Of a DNA stretch of 64,000 nucleotides, positions 54,815-64,000 are shown piece by piece. The position numbers were made by a program, and so were the translations under genes. The DNA comes from Sphingomonadaceae bacterium (lineage in GTDB: Bacteria; Pseudomonadota; Alphaproteobacteria; Sphingomonadales; Sphingomonadaceae). The stretch's first letter is position 1, and each line of letters opens with the position of its first letter. The notes beneath the pieces were generated by a model. That model was given only the letters and a program-made list of their open reading frames with translations. It did not search any database and was not told the origin of the DNA. The stretch lies in assembly GCA_021732525.1 (NCBI GenBank), contig JAKFUU010000018.1:204304-268303 (forward strand), written 5' to 3'.

Positions 54815-56835
54815 TGTTCAAAAAAATCCTGATCGCCAACCGTGGCGAAATCGCTTGCAGGATCATCAAGACCGCTCGCCGGATGGGGATCGCGACCGTT
54901 GCGGTCTATTCCGACGCCGATGCGCGCGCGCCCTTTGTGCAAATGGCAGACGAGGTGGTGCATATCGGGCCTTCGCCTGCTGCGCAGTCTTATCTGTTGG
55001 CCGACAAGATCATTGCCGCTTGCAAGCAAGCTGGCGCGCAAGCCGTTCATCCAGGCTATGGCTTTTTGTCAGAACGCACCAGTTTCGCCGAAGCACTTGC
55101 CGCCGAAGGCATCGCCTTTATCGGACCGCCCGTAAACGCGATTGCCGCGATGGGGGACAAGATCGAGTCCAAGAAACTGGCGATGGCGGCGGGCGTCAAT
55201 GTCGTCCCCGGCTTTGTCGGCGAGATTGACGATACCGAACATGCGGTGCGTATTTCGGAGGAAATCGGCTATCCGGTGATGATGAAGGCCAGCGCCGGCG
55301 GCGGCGGCAAGGGGATGCGGCTTGCCTATAATGAGGCCGACGTGCGCGAAGGTTTCGAGGCGACCAAGCGCGAGGGGCTGAATTCATTTGGCGACGACCG
55401 CGTGTTTATCGAGAAATTCATCCTCAATCCGCGCCATATCGAAATCCAGATATTGGGCGATCAGCATGGCAACATCCTGTATCTGAACGAACGCGAATGT
55501 TCGATCCAGCGGCGGCATCAAAAGGTCGTCGAGGAAGCGCCGTCGCCGTTCGTCACGCCCAAGATGCGCAAGGCGATGGGCGAGCAATGCGTAGCCTTAT
55601 CGCGCGCGGTGGGCTATTATTCTGCAGGCACGGTCGAGCTGATCGTATCAGGCGCGGACCCGAGCGGCGAGAGTTTCTACTTCCTCGAAATGAACACGCG
55701 GTTGCAGGTCGAGCATCCGGTGACCGAGTGCATCACTGGCATCGACCTAGTCGAACAGATGATCCGTGTTGCCGCTGGCGAAAAGCTGGCGATGACGCAG
55801 GATGATATCAAGATCGACGGCTGGGCCATCGAAAACCGGGTCTATGCCGAAGACCCCTATCGCGGGTTTTTGCCAAGCACGGGGCGATTGACACGTTACA
55901 AGCCTCCAGTCGCAGGCTGGACCGACGATGGCGCAGAAAATGGACGCCGGGGTATCGATGGTGTCCGCGTTGACGACGGTGTCTATGATGGCGGCGAAGT
56001 TTCCATGTTCTACGACCCGATGATCGCCAAGCTAATCACTTGGGGGGCAACCCGTGACGAAGCAGCCGATTTGCAAATCGCTGCACTAGACCGGTTCGAG
56101 ATCGAAGGCCTTGGCCACAATATCGATTTCGTTAGCGCCATCATGCAGCACCCGCGCTTCCGCTCGGGCGAACTCACCACCGGTTTCATTGCCGAGGAAT
56201 ATCCCGACGGTTTCCACGGCGCAGCATCCACACCAGAACTGGTCAAATCACTTGCCGCCATCGCCGGTTTCGTTGCAACAGCTGAAGCCGACCGCGCCCG
56301 GCATGTGGATGGACAACTGGGCGATACGCTTGAACCGCCATCACGCTGGCAGGTGAAAATCGGCGACGCAGTTCACGACATTGAAATGATCGACGGCGAG
56401 ATGCACGTCGATAGCGAACATTTCGACCTGTCGATGGAATATGACCCCGGCGACCGCTTGATCGAAGCTGAAATAGGCGACGAAGAACTCGCCGTCAAAA
56501 TCATGCGCACCCGCCTTGGCTTCAAACTCACCACTCGCGGCGCCAGCCACACGGCGCGCGTCCTGCCCGGCCACATCGCGCATTTGGCCGGTCATATGAT
56601 CGAGAAAATCCCGCCAGATCTGTCCAAATTCCTGATCTGCCCAATGCCCGGATTACTCACCACGCTCCACGTCGGCGTTGGCGACGCAGTCGAAGCTGGC
56701 CAACCGCTCGCCGTGGTTGAGGCTATGAAGATGGAAAATATCTTGCGAGCCGAAAAATCGGGTATAGTGAAGACGGTGAACGCGGGGGCAGGGGACAGCC
56801 TTGCCGTCGACGCAATCATCCTAGAGATGGAGTAA
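54814..56835 (+). CDS. pccA: Propionyl-CoA carboxylase alpha subunit (biotin carrier)
   Basis: A 673-residue biotin-carboxylase and carrier subunit. The BC domain spans about residues 1-450, with NRGEIACRIIKTARRMG, the glycine-rich ATP loop SAGGGGKGMRL and EMNTRLQVEHPVTE. A BT-type linker region follows, then the carrier domain at the C-terminal end with the biotinylated lysine in VVEAMKMENI near residue 640. It works with PccB, six genes upstream in order, and depends on bioB within the same operon. A hairpin follows at 56888 but has no T-run. Confidence 0.96.
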   Translation: MFKKILIANRGEIACRIIKTARRMGIATVAVYSDADARAPFVQMADEVVHIGPSPAAQSYLLADKIIAACKQAGAQAVHPGYGFLSERTSFAEALAAEGIAFIGPPVNAIAAMGDKIESKKLAMAAGVNVVPGFVGEIDDTEHAVRISEEIGYPVMMKASAGGGGKGMRLAYNEADVREGFEATKREGLNSFGDDRVFIEKFILNPRHIEIQILGDQHGNILYLNERECSIQRRHQKVVEEAPSPFVTPKMRKAMGEQCVALSRAVGYYSAGTVELIVSGADPSGESFYFLEMNTRLQVEHPVTECITGIDLVEQMIRVAAGEKLAMTQDDIKIDGWAIENRVYAEDPYRGFLPSTGRLTRYKPPVAGWTDDGAENGRRGIDGVRVDDGVYDGGEVSMFYDPMIAKLITWGATRDEAADLQIAALDRFEIEGLGHNIDFVSAIMQHPRFRSGELTTGFIAEEYPDGFHGAASTPELVKSLAAIAGFVATAEADRARHVDGQLGDTLEPPSRWQVKIGDAVHDIEMIDGEMHVDSEHFDLSMEYDPGDRLIEAEIGDEELAVKIMRTRLGFKLTTRGASHTARVLPGHIAHLAGHMIEKIPPDLSKFLICPMPGLLTTLHVGVGDAVEAGQPLAVVEAMKMENILRAEKSGIVKTVNAGAGDSLAVDAIILEME

Positions 56836-56887
56836 AGTTTTTGAAAGTTAACCGGCGACAGTGACTATACATAATGCCACTGGTTAA

Positions 56888-56907
56888 ACCACTTATTACA
56901 AAGTGGT
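56888..56907 (+). other. Hairpin downstream of pccA
   Basis: ACCACTT-ATTACA-AAGTGGT gives a perfect 7-bp stem 52 bases after the pccA stop. No T-run follows, so it is at most a weak or factor-assisted end of the operon. The rest of 56836-57129 is AT-rich and shows no gene. Confidence 0.45.
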
Positions 56908-57129
56908 GTTGGACCAATTCTGGCGATTTCAAAATGCGAACAAACAACAAAATATCAATTTCAAGCAGATTGCAAAAGCACCGCTCGTCGACCCCGCTCA
57001 CCGCGGAGGGGTTAAAATATTTACCGTCGAAGCCAAATATATAAAAATCCAAATGTGGGATAGAATGAGGGCCAGTACACGATGTAATTCAAAAGAAAGG
57101 CTAAATTTCAAAGCGTTAAACGCAATAAA

Positions 57130-57203
57130 TGGTTCCCCGGTAAGGATTCGAACCTCAATAGACGGAGTCAGAGTCCGTAGTCTTACCGTTAGACGACCGG
57201 GGA
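57130..57203 (-). tRNA. tRNA-Gln (anticodon CUG)
   Basis: On the minus strand TCCCCGG pairs with CCGGGGA to give the acceptor stem. The D arm holds TCTAACGGTAAGA, the anticodon stem ACGGA/TCCGT closes the loop CTCTGAC with anticodon CTG, and the T arm has GTTCGAATCC. The discriminator is A and the CCA end is encoded. It reads CAG codons. It lies 11 kb from the element boundary, so it is not the insertion site seen here. Confidence 0.95.
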
Positions 57204-57370
57204 AAGCGCTTGTTCTGTGCGCGGCCATGGCTTAGCGATAACTTCCTTGTCAAGCGCTGTTGGGCTTTATTGACGCTGGTGCGCAAATAAAGTTGAATAT
57301 TGAACCCGTTGTCTCTATCCACGGTGACAGGTACCGGCACGGTCTTCGCGCTGGATAAAATATAAATGGA

Positions 57371-58651
57371 ATGAGTTTGGTTATGGGCGAGCCAGTCGCA
57401 CCATCACCGCAAAAAAGCCGGGGCGGGAAAAAGCGGAAACGCGCCCGCCGCGCTAAAGCGGCTTATACGCGTGGCGATGGCCAAGCGGTTGCAGCGGTGC
57501 AAGCCGCTGGGATGGCGGAAAATAGCGATCCATCACGCAATGTAGCGCCATCCGATGCTGGAGCCAAAATAACGGATTTGCCGAGAAATAGCAGCAATCA
57601 ACGGGCAAATAATCAGCAGGCTGATGTAAAACGGCGGCCATCAGCGGATAAAAAGCAAGCAAACTGGATTGGCAGAACCGCTTATGCTGCATTGGATTTG
57701 GGAACCAACAATTGCCGATTGTTGATCGCGCGGGCAGGGGGCGAAGGTTTTACCGTGGTCGATGCATTTTCGCGCGTCGTCCGCCTTGGCGAAGGCCTCG
57801 CCAGCACCGGGAAAATGAGCGAAGCGGCAATGGACCGCGCGGTTGAGGCCTTGTCGGTATGCGCGGATAAGTTAAAGCGCCGCAATGTTACGCTCGCTCG
57901 CTCGGTGGCAACCGAGGCCTGCCGTCAAGCGGTGAATGGCACGCAATTTGTCGAACGTGTCCGGCGCGAAACCGGAATTATGCTCGATATAATTTCACCG
58001 GCGGAAGAAGCGCGGCTTGCGGTTATGGGGTGCCATGCGCTGTTGGAACCGGGCGAAGGGCCTGCGTTGATATTTGATATTGGCGGCGGCTCGACCGAGC
58101 TGGTTCTGGTTTCAACCGATGGCGTTTTGCCGGATATTCTGGATTGGGTCAGCGTGCCGTGGGGTGTTGTTTCGCTGACCGAAAGTGAAGATTTTGATCA
58201 AAATGATGCGGCGGCGCGCGATGCCGGATATGCCGCGATGCGGGGCAAGGTAAGCGCCAGTTTTGCTGCGTTTGCGGCGCGATTGCCCGCCGACTGCGGC
58301 GACATGCGGCTGCTTGGCACATCGGGCACGGTGACGACGCTGGCCAGCGTCTATCTGGGATTAACCAGCTATGACCGGCGAAAGGTGGATGGTTTGCATG
58401 TGCCCTCGCAGGCGATGCGGGATATCAGTCGCGATCTGGCTTCGCGTTCGGTTGCGGGACGCGCCGCTTTCCCGACGATCGGGCGCGACCGCGCGGATAT
58501 GGTCGTGGCGGGTTGCGCAATATTGGAGGCAATCCTTGATATCTGGCCGGGCGAACGTTTGGGAATTGCCGATCGCGGCATTCGCGAAGGAATTTTACGT
58601 GCATTGCTGGCCAACGAAAGCAAGCGCCATAGCGCGGCATCCTATGGTTAA
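57371..58651 (+). CDS. Ppx/GppA family phosphatase
   Basis: A 426-residue exopolyphosphatase/guanosine pentaphosphate phosphatase-like protein. The ASKHA fold begins near residue 107 with [16 protein letters not shown] and continues with [27 protein letters not shown] and [14 protein letters not shown]. The first 100 residues are a low-complexity, Lys/Arg- and Gln/Asn-rich extension not part of the enzyme. The usual C-terminal HD domain of long Ppx proteins is absent. It likely hydrolyses polyphosphate or pppGpp. The stop overlaps the rlmE start by 8 bases. Confidence 0.92.
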   Translation: MSLVMGEPVAPSPQKSRGGKKRKRARRAKAAYTRGDGQAVAAVQAAGMAENSDPSRNVAPSDAGAKITDLPRNSSNQRANNQQADVKRRPSADKKQANWIGRTAYAALDLGTNNCRLLIARAGGEGFTVVDAFSRVVRLGEGLASTGKMSEAAMDRAVEALSVCADKLKRRNVTLARSVATEACRQAVNGTQFVERVRRETGIMLDIISPAEEARLAVMGCHALLEPGEGPALIFDIGGGSTELVLVSTDGVLPDILDWVSVPWGVVSLTESEDFDQNDAAARDAGYAAMRGKVSASFAAFAARLPADCGDMRLLGTSGTVTTLASVYLGLTSYDRRKVDGLHVPSQAMRDISRDLASRSVAGRAAFPTIGRDRADMVVAGCAILEAILDIWPGERLGIADRGIREGILRALLANESKRHSAASYG

Positions 58652-59327
58652 ATCGACCTTTGGCGGGAAAATATCGAACCGTAGCCTTGCCGGCAAACAG
58701 CGGGTAAAGACCGCGAAACGGCGGTCAGCGCAATCAACCCGCTGGCTTGAACGGCAATTGAACGATCCTTATGTGCAAAAGGCGATGGCCGAGGGATATC
58801 GCAGCCGCGCCGCGTTTAAATTGACCGAACTTGACGATAAATTTCATTTTTTGAAGGGGTGTAACGCGGTTGTTGACCTGGGCGTTGCTCCGGGCGGATG
58901 GGCGCAAGTTGTCCGGCATATTGCACCAAAGGCGGCGGTTGTTGGCGTTGACTTGCTACCCGTCGACCCGATCGATGGGGTCACCTTGTTTGAGATGGAC
59001 TTTATGGATGATGCAGCGCCTGGGCGGTTGATTGATGCGCTCGGGACAAAGCCTGATCTGGTGCTGTCGGATATGGCCGCCAATACCGTGGGTCACAAAC
59101 AAACCGATCATTTGCGCACGATGGGCCTGGTTGAGGCAGCAGCGGATTTTGCCGTTAATATGCTCCGGCCGGGGGGGCATTTTGTCTCGAAATGTTTTGC
59201 CGGAGGCACCGACGGCGCGCTTTTACAAATGCTGAAAAGTAACTTTTCGCTCGTCAAACATGCCAAACCACCCGCCAGCCGCAAAGGCAGCGTTGAATGG
59301 TATGTGGTGGCGATGGGCCGAAAATAG
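58644..59327 (+). CDS. rlmE: 23S rRNA 2'-O-ribose methyltransferase RlmE (FtsJ)
   Basis: A 227-residue SAM methyltransferase that modifies U2552 of 23S rRNA. A basic N-terminal extension is followed by [18 protein letters not shown] (catalytic lysine), the SAM loop [34 protein letters not shown] with the catalytic aspartate, and [12 protein letters not shown] with the second lysine. [12 protein letters not shown] ends the domain. The ATG at 58644 lies within the end of the Ppx/GppA gene, an arrangement common in sphingomonads. No terminator but a repeat element follows. Confidence 0.95.
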   Translation: MVKSTFGGKISNRSLAGKQRVKTAKRRSAQSTRWLERQLNDPYVQKAMAEGYRSRAAFKLTELDDKFHFLKGCNAVVDLGVAPGGWAQVVRHIAPKAAVVGVDLLPVDPIDGVTLFEMDFMDDAAPGRLIDALGTKPDLVLSDMAANTVGHKQTDHLRTMGLVEAAADFAVNMLRPGGHFVSKCFAGGTDGALLQMLKSNFSLVKHAKPPASRKGSVEWYVVAMGRK

Positions 59328-59330
59328 CGC

Positions 59331-59594
59331 TCTAGAGCTTACGCAACAATCCAGGGCCTTTTTAGAGCATTTTGCGTTAAATGTGGATCGCTCCAATCCT
59401 CCCCGGAACGGGGAGGTGCCCGCAGGGCGGAGGGGTTCCAGGCTGGGTAAAGGGCAGTGCAGGCGGGGAGCCGGGCCCCCTCCGCCGGCTTCGCCGCCAC
59501 CTCCCCGCTTCCGGGGAGGATTGATACAGATTTATCGCAAAACGCTCTAACCGCATCATGCTCTAGCTTGCGCAACAATCCGGTGCCGTTTTAG
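59331..59594. repeat. Composite intergenic repeat with inverted and direct arms
   Basis: The core (59362-59550) has inverted outer arms, TTAGAGCATTTTGCG against CGCAAAACGCTCTAA. It also has inner arms CAATCCTCCCCGGAA..GGGGAGGTG against CACCTCCCCGCTTCCGGGGAGGATTG (split), which differ by one base. Outside these lie imperfect direct repeats, 59331-59365 and 59562-59594, sharing CGCAACAATCC. It looks like a non-autonomous, MITE- or REP-like unit. Confidence 0.75.
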
Positions 59595-59599
59595 CAGCT

Positions 59600-60391
59600 T
59601 TAGCAATAATCGACCGCGACCGGCATAATCCGCGCGGTCAGCGGCAGGGTGGCGGCAATATCGCCGTCAATTTGGACCTCCAGGCCCGATTGACCCTCGA
59701 TCTTAATGTCTTTTGCGGGCGCGAAATGCCAGGCTTTGTCGGCAAATATCGGGTGAATGGCTGCGCTGAGCGCCAGACGGAGATAATCCCGCCGCCGCGC
59801 GGTCGGCATCACCAATATACGAAAGCGCGGCTGCGTTAAGCAAGCGTTGGGGTCGATCACCCAGGGGCCAGCAAAAAAATGACCTTTCAAAATATAGACA
59901 GCCTCGCCATGAAATATCTTACCATCTGCGGTCACTTGAAGGCGATTTCGCGGCCATTGCCACAATAGCCTTCCGAAAGAGATGGCATAGGCAAAGCGGC
60001 CGATATGACGTTTCAGCCTTTCCGATACCTGCGCGACGGCCTTGCTATCGGGTCCGACCGATGCGCAGGCGACAATGGCTTTGCCATTGGCGGATCCATG
60101 ATAATGCTGGCGGTGCTGTGCCGCCGTTATCCGCGCCACAAATTTTGTTATGCTCGCCGGATATTGCGCCTCGCGCGCGACCAGATTGATGGTGCCCGCA
60201 GGATAAATGCTTAAGGAGGGGGCGTTTTTGCAATGGCTCAATTTTTCCGCCATATCGCGCAGGCTGCCATCGCCGCCCACGACGCATATATGATCGCATT
60301 GGTCGATGATACCGTCAAAATCGGCATTATAGCCATTGGCGATGCGCGCATCCCATCCGGCACGCATAAAAGCCGTTCGCAACCGGTCCAA
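59600..60391 (-). CDS. Diacylglycerol kinase-like lipid kinase (N terminus disrupted)
   Basis: A 263-codon frame of the DAGK catalytic family: the nucleotide loop CVVGGDGSLRDMAEKL near residue 37 and IYPAGTINLVARE near residue 62 are intact, and a beta-sandwich C-terminal part follows. The TTG at 60391 is the first usable start in frame, but conserved sequence (RIILCYNPYSGKHDPAR) continues upstream in the same frame to about 60450 without a normal start codon. An ATG at 60486, two bases after the nlpD stop, opens another frame that meets a stop at 60451. One base change there would join the two. So this is probably one gene 59600-60486 with a frameshift or a sequencing error. Confidence 0.75.
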   Translation of the reverse strand: MDRLRTAFMRAGWDARIANGYNADFDGIIDQCDHICVVGGDGSLRDMAEKLSHCKNAPSLSIYPAGTINLVAREAQYPASITKFVARITAAQHRQHYHGSANGKAIVACASVGPDSKAVAQVSERLKRHIGRFAYAISFGRLLWQWPRNRLQVTADGKIFHGEAVYILKGHFFAGPWVIDPNACLTQPRFRILVMPTARRRDYLRLALSAAIHPIFADKAWHFAPAKDIKIEGQSGLEVQIDGDIAATLPLTARIMPVAVDYC

Positions 60392-60488
60392 CCTTGCTGG
60401 ATCGTGCTTTCCCGAATAAGGATTATAGCAAAGGATGATCCGGCGCGTGTTCAGGGCAAGGCCAGTTTCGAAGTTTTATGTATCATCG

Positions 60489-61583
60489 TCAAACCGGTAA
60501 CAAGGTTAACGGATCAACCGGTTTGCGGTCGCGCCTGATCTCGAAATGCAATTGCGGTTGGTCGACATAGCCGGTGTCGCCCACGGTGCCCAATTTCTGC
60601 CCGGCAAGGACTGTGTCGCCGCGCGCCACAAATAGCTGCCCGATATGGCCATAAGCGGTCACCCAGCCGCTGCCATGATCAACAAGGATCAATCCGCCGA
60701 AAACGCCAATTTCATTGCCGCTATAAACGACAATGCCGCCCGCTGATGCCAATACCGGCGTGCCCAATGCAGCGGATATATCGATGCCATCATTGATCTT
60801 TCCGCCGCCCTTATTGCCAAATCGGGAAATTGTTCGGCCCGCAATCGGCCAAGTGAAAGAACCAGCAAAGGCGGATTGTGATATGTTGGCGGGTAATTTA
60901 GCGCCATTATTGGCCTGCACGGCATTCAACGCTGGTTTGCCGCCGGTGATCACATCGTCAATCTTCAGGTTGAAAGCCGCCGCGCGTTGCTCCGGCGAGA
61001 TATCATCCGCGCCCACCGAAACGGGATTGGTAACCGCAGCGGCTGCGCGCGCTGGCAGCCTTAATCGCTGGTCAACGACCAACAAATAGGGCGCTTGAAG
61101 CTTATTCAGCGCAACCACTTCATCCCATGAAACACCATAAGCCCGGGCAATGGCGATTCCGGTCTCGCCCATATTGACCGTGTGATACAAGCCGGATGGG
61201 ATGGCAAGTTGCTGCCCCACTTTAAGAATATAAGGCGGCAAAAGGTTGTTCGCCGCGGCAATATCGGCGAGCGACGCGCCGGTAATCGCCTCAATACGCA
61301 ATAAGGTATCGCCCGGTTCCACTTGATAACGGCTCGCTTCAACCTGCTGGCTGTTGCGTTCGACGGTGGCTGGGCTCCAGCTTGGCGTTTCGATTAAAAT
61401 TGCACTTTCAGGAACCAGCTGCGGCGTTTCGGGAGTGGCCTTGACGGGCACTGTGTTGGTAATGCGATAATCGCCGCCGCCTTGCGGAATGCAGCCGGTA
61501 AGGGCGACCAGCAATCCGAGCGATGAAAATTTCAAAAAACACCGATAGGGTGAATGTCCGTCCATATTCACGCTCTTAAGCAT
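60489..61583 (-). CDS. NlpD-like LysM/M23 lipoprotein
   Basis: A lipoprotein of about 364 residues, start uncertain (ATG at 61583 or 61565; a TTG at 61601 also opens). Lipobox LVALTGC is followed by two LysM domains (YQVEPGDTLLRIEAITGASL near residue 90, YHTVNMGETGIAIARAYGVS near 140) and a C-terminal LytM/M23 domain. In the metal motif the usual HxxxD histidine is Asn (INDGIDISAAL), while HGSGW and LHFEIR remain, a pattern like E. coli NlpD, which activates amidases rather than cutting itself. It follows surE, as nlpD does in many genomes. Confidence 0.88.
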   Translation of the reverse strand: MLKSVNMDGHSPYRCFLKFSSLGLLVALTGCIPQGGGDYRITNTVPVKATPETPQLVPESAILIETPSWSPATVERNSQQVEASRYQVEPGDTLLRIEAITGASLADIAAANNLLPPYILKVGQQLAIPSGLYHTVNMGETGIAIARAYGVSWDEVVALNKLQAPYLLVVDQRLRLPARAAAAVTNPVSVGADDISPEQRAAAFNLKIDDVITGGKPALNAVQANNGAKLPANISQSAFAGSFTWPIAGRTISRFGNKGGGKINDGIDISAALGTPVLASAGGIVVYSGNEIGVFGGLILVDHGSGWVTAYGHIGQLFVARGDTVLAGQKLGTVGDTGYVDQPQLHFEIRRDRKPVDPLTLLPV

Positions 61584-61629
61584 AGCGGCGGAATATGCCA
61601 ATAGTATCGATGTGGTTATGGGCCGGCGG

Positions 61630-62397
61630 TTACGTGCTGTAGGCTGAACGCAGCCGCTCCAACGATTGATGATGGGTTAAATCCAATTCTATAGGGGTCA
61701 CCGAAATAAAGCCATCACCGATCGATTCCAGGTCGGTATCATGTTCGGGGCTATGCTCAATTGCGTGCAGGCCGAACCAATAATAATCATAACCGCGTGG
61801 GTCGGTGCCTTTTACAATCGCCGCGCGGCTATAATCGTGAAAGCCTTGGCGCACAACATGGATACCCAGCACGTTGTCCGCCGCCAGCGGTGGAAAGTTG
61901 ATGTTGATCAGGCTGCGCGGGGCGAAATCCATGCCAATCAAAGGCTCCAGCACGCGTTTACCCCATTTTTCCGCCGCATCAAAGGATACATTATCGCCTG
62001 ATCCGGCCTTGGCGTAAACTTGGCTGAGCGCGACCGATCGAACGCCGGCCAGCGTGCCTTCCATCGCGGCGCTAACCGTTCCTGAATAAGTGACATCATC
62101 GCCCAGATTTGCGCCGCGGTTGACCCCCGATAACAACAGATCGGGCGGGGTATCCCGCATAATCTCACCCAGCGCCAGCATCACCGCATCGGTGGGCGTT
62201 CCTGTTACCGAAAAATGCTGTGGCCCATGTTTGCGGATCCGCACGGGGCGTGTAAGGGTCAGCGAATGGCCCGCACCGCTATTTTCTTCGGCGGGGGCTA
62301 CAATCCAGATATCATCGCTAAATTGCCGAGCGATTTTTTCCAATATTTTCAAACCTGGCGCATATACGCCGTCGTCATTGGTCAATAATATCCGCAT
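61630..62397 (-). CDS. surE: 5'/3'-nucleotidase SurE
   Basis: A 255-residue metal-dependent survival protein: [15 protein letters not shown] with the metal-binding aspartates, APAEENSGAGHSLTL, and LLSGVNRGANLGDDVTYSGTV. It removes phosphate from nucleoside monophosphates. The ATG overlaps the serS stop (TAATG), and the NlpD-like gene follows after 28-46 bases, so serS-surE-nlpD is probably one transcript. Confidence 0.96.
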   Translation of the reverse strand: MRILLTNDDGVYAPGLKILEKIARQFSDDIWIVAPAEENSGAGHSLTLTRPVRIRKHGPQHFSVTGTPTDAVMLALGEIMRDTPPDLLLSGVNRGANLGDDVTYSGTVSAAMEGTLAGVRSVALSQVYAKAGSGDNVSFDAAEKWGKRVLEPLIGMDFAPRSLININFPPLAADNVLGIHVVRQGFHDYSRAAIVKGTDPRGYDYYWFGLHAIEHSPEHDTDLESIGDGFISVTPIELDLTHHQSLERLRSAYST

Positions 62398-63677
62398 TAT
62401 GCCCCCGGTTTCAACAGATCCAGCCCAGCCATATAGGGCCGTAACAAAGTCGGAACCGTGACAGAGCCATCGGCATTTTGGTAATTTTCGATTACCGCGA
62501 CCAGAGTGCGGCCCACGGCAAGCCCCGATCCATTCAGGGTGTGGACAAATTGCGTTTGCTTTTCGCCTTCGGGGCGATAGCGCGCATTCATCCGGCGGGC
62601 TTGATATTCACCGCAATTGGAACAGCTAGAAATTTCGCGATATAGCCCTTGTCCGGGTAACCACACCTCCAGATCATAGGTTTTCCGTGCGGTTGCGCCC
62701 ATATCGCCGGTGCAGAGCAGCATTTTTCGGTAAGGTAGCTCCAATGCTTGCAACACCGATTCTGCGGCGCCGACCATGCGCTCATGCTCTTTGGCGCTGT
62801 CTTGCGCGCGGGTGATGCTGACCAATTCGACCTTTTCAAATTGATGTTGACGGATCAACCCTTTGGTGTCTTTGCCCGCTGCGCCCGCTTCGGACCGGAA
62901 ACAAGGGGTCAGCGCGGTCAAACGGATGGGCAGCGCCGCATCGTCCAAAATCTGTTCTCGCACGCTGTTGGTCAGTGAAACCTCGGCGGTCGGGATTAAC
63001 CACCGGCCATCGGTGGTTTGGAAATTATCCTCGCCAAATTTGGGCAATTGACCGGTGCCAAACAAAGCCTCGGTCCGCACCAGATAGGGCGTTGCACATT
63101 CGCTATAGCCGTTTTTGTAACATTGATGATCGAGCATAAATTGCCCAATCGCCCGGTTCAGCCGCGCCATTTGACCACGCATAAAGGCAAAGCGTGCGCC
63201 CGATATGGCCACCCCGGTTTCAAAATCCAATCCCAGCGGTGGGCCAAGGTCGGCATGGTCCTTTGCCGCAAAATCAAACGACCGCGGCGTTCCCCAGCGC
63301 AGCAGCTCGGCATTGTCATTTTCGTCTGCCCCGGCCGGCACATCGTCACCGGGCAAATTGGGCAGGCCCGCGATCAAGGCGTGCAATTGGTTGGCAACGG
63401 CGCGTTCTTGCTCCTCCAAATTGGTGAGCGTTATTTTCAACGCGCCAACCTCGGCCTTTAACGTATCGGCCATCTCTCTTTTGCCTTGGCCCATCGCTGC
63501 GCCAATCGCCTTTGATGCATCGTTGCGGCGTGCCTGACTCTCTTGCAATTGCGTTTGAATCGTCCGTTTCTTGGTGTCTAGCGTGACGATATCGGCCGCA
63601 GCGGGCGCCGCGCCGCGCCGCGCCAGCGCGGCATCGAAAGCTTCGGGATTATCGCGGATAAATTTTAGATCATGCAT
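62397..63677 (-). CDS. serS: Seryl-tRNA synthetase
   Basis: A 426-residue class II synthetase. The N-terminal coiled coil spans residues 30-105 ([18 protein letters not shown]), motif 2 is [21 protein letters not shown] (split in the fold), and motif 3 lies near [16 protein letters not shown]. The serine-binding [15 protein letters not shown] is present. It charges tRNA-Ser and tRNA-Sec. Length is normal and the start [15 protein letters not shown] matches the family start. The stop shares a base with surE. Confidence 0.97.
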   Translation of the reverse strand: MHDLKFIRDNPEAFDAALARRGAAPAAADIVTLDTKKRTIQTQLQESQARRNDASKAIGAAMGQGKREMADTLKAEVGALKITLTNLEEQERAVANQLHALIAGLPNLPGDDVPAGADENDNAELLRWGTPRSFDFAAKDHADLGPPLGLDFETGVAISGARFAFMRGQMARLNRAIGQFMLDHQCYKNGYSECATPYLVRTEALFGTGQLPKFGEDNFQTTDGRWLIPTAEVSLTNSVREQILDDAALPIRLTALTPCFRSEAGAAGKDTKGLIRQHQFEKVELVSITRAQDSAKEHERMVGAAESVLQALELPYRKMLLCTGDMGATARKTYDLEVWLPGQGLYREISSCSNCGEYQARRMNARYRPEGEKQTQFVHTLNGSGLAVGRTLVAVIENYQNADGSVTVPTLLRPYMAGLDLLKPGA

Positions 63678-63733
63678 GGCCAGCGGCTATGCCGATGCTA
63701 CCGCCTGGACGCAATAATAATCAGATCGAAAAT

Positions 63734-63765
63734 AAAAAGAGCGACCGCAAAGATCGCCCTTTTTT
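63734..63765. terminator. Bidirectional intrinsic terminator
   Basis: AAAAAGAGCGA and TCGCCCTTTTTT pair around CCGCAAAGA with one mismatch, giving T-runs on both strands. It lies between serS and the upstream PEP-CTERM gene and would end that gene's transcript on the minus strand. Confidence 0.65.
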
Positions 63766-63884
63766 CCCAATCTGGATTTGAATGTTAGCCAGAGCCTGAT
63801 CCGATCACGCTGATTCGCGCCATGAATCTCATTTATTTGTGGCAGCGTGATTTTAGGCGATTAACCGGCATCCACTTAATCACA

Positions 63885-64000
63885 TCACGCGCTAATCGTG
63901 ACTTTGCTTGTCCGGTTTTTTCGGGCCCGCCGCCGTGCAAACATCGCCGCTGCCGCTGCGCCAAATAGAAGCACCATCGGAGGAGCGGGTACATCCGTGC
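63885..64000 (-). CDS. C-terminal end of a PEP-CTERM protein (partial)
   Basis: The minus-strand frame, open to the window edge, reads VPAPPMVLLFGAAAAAMFA, then RRRARKNR and a stop at 63885. This is a PEP-CTERM sorting signal: a Pro-rich motif, one hydrophobic helix and a basic tail, processed by exosortase in envelope-exporting bacteria. The rest of the protein lies outside. The 3' gap to the terminator is about 120 bases. Confidence 0.75.
   Translation of the reverse strand, partial: TDVPAPPMVLLFGAAAAAMFARRRARKNRTSKVTISA

Noticed and set aside
57130..57203. tRNA-Gln as the attachment site of the element
   Set aside because: It is intact, and more than 11 kb of core genes separate it from the last element gene.

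Overview
The window looks like a chromosome segment of an alphaproteobacterium of the order Sphingomonadales. The reasons are the small accessory families (DUF6437, DUF6878, DUF6915 and DUF6961 types), the moderate to high GC, an encoded tRNA CCA end, and a PEP-CTERM tail at the right edge. No integrase, partition genes or replication initiator is visible, so the genus and the exact class of the mobile element cannot be fixed.

From base 1 to about 45.9 kb the DNA is an integrative-conjugative or plasmid-like element. Its left part resembles a conjugative leading region: an ArdC antirestriction protein cut by the window edge, an Xre/RES toxin-antitoxin pair, a SLOG/DUF2493 protein, DUF6878 and DUF6915 proteins, and a single-strand binding protein. 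The DUF2493 and ssb genes have related, apparently folded leaders that may be single-strand promoters or RNA elements. Next comes the DNA-processing block: a ribbon-helix-helix protein, the TraD coupling protein and a MobF TraI relaxase-helicase. Its strong promoter is followed by a hairpin that buries the first ribosome binding site.

Between traI and the mating-pair genes lies about 13 kb of cargo. It holds an S24 self-cleaving repressor divergent from a tiny Cro-like protein across three TAGGA half-sites. It also holds a three-gene cassette (SH3 plus metallo-beta-lactamase, DUF2235 hydrolase, nuclease-like protein) and a complete Hachiman system (hamA, hamB) with a DUF3223 gene just downstream. 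Small secreted nuclease-like genes and a SRAP/HMCES operon follow. From 44.75 kb down to 26.8 kb a minus-strand F-type type IV secretion operon runs traA-L-E-K-B-dsbC-V-C-orf132-trbI-S26 peptidase-traW-U-trbC-N-F-H-G, with most neighbours overlapping by a few bases. An XRE regulator and an AlpA-like protein sit at its promoter end.

Near 45.8-46.5 kb the element seems to meet the chromosome beside a truncated thiolase. The rest is core metabolism. A ScfR/RamB-type regulator is divergent from the operon pccB-mcm-bioB-sucC-sucD-pccA, which carries propionyl-CoA to succinate and includes a biotin synthase for the biotin-dependent carboxylase. Then come tRNA-Gln(CUG), a Ppx/GppA phosphatase, rlmE, a composite intergenic repeat, a diacylglycerol-kinase-like gene with an apparent N-terminal frameshift, an NlpD-like lipoprotein, surE, serS and the 3' end of a PEP-CTERM protein gene.
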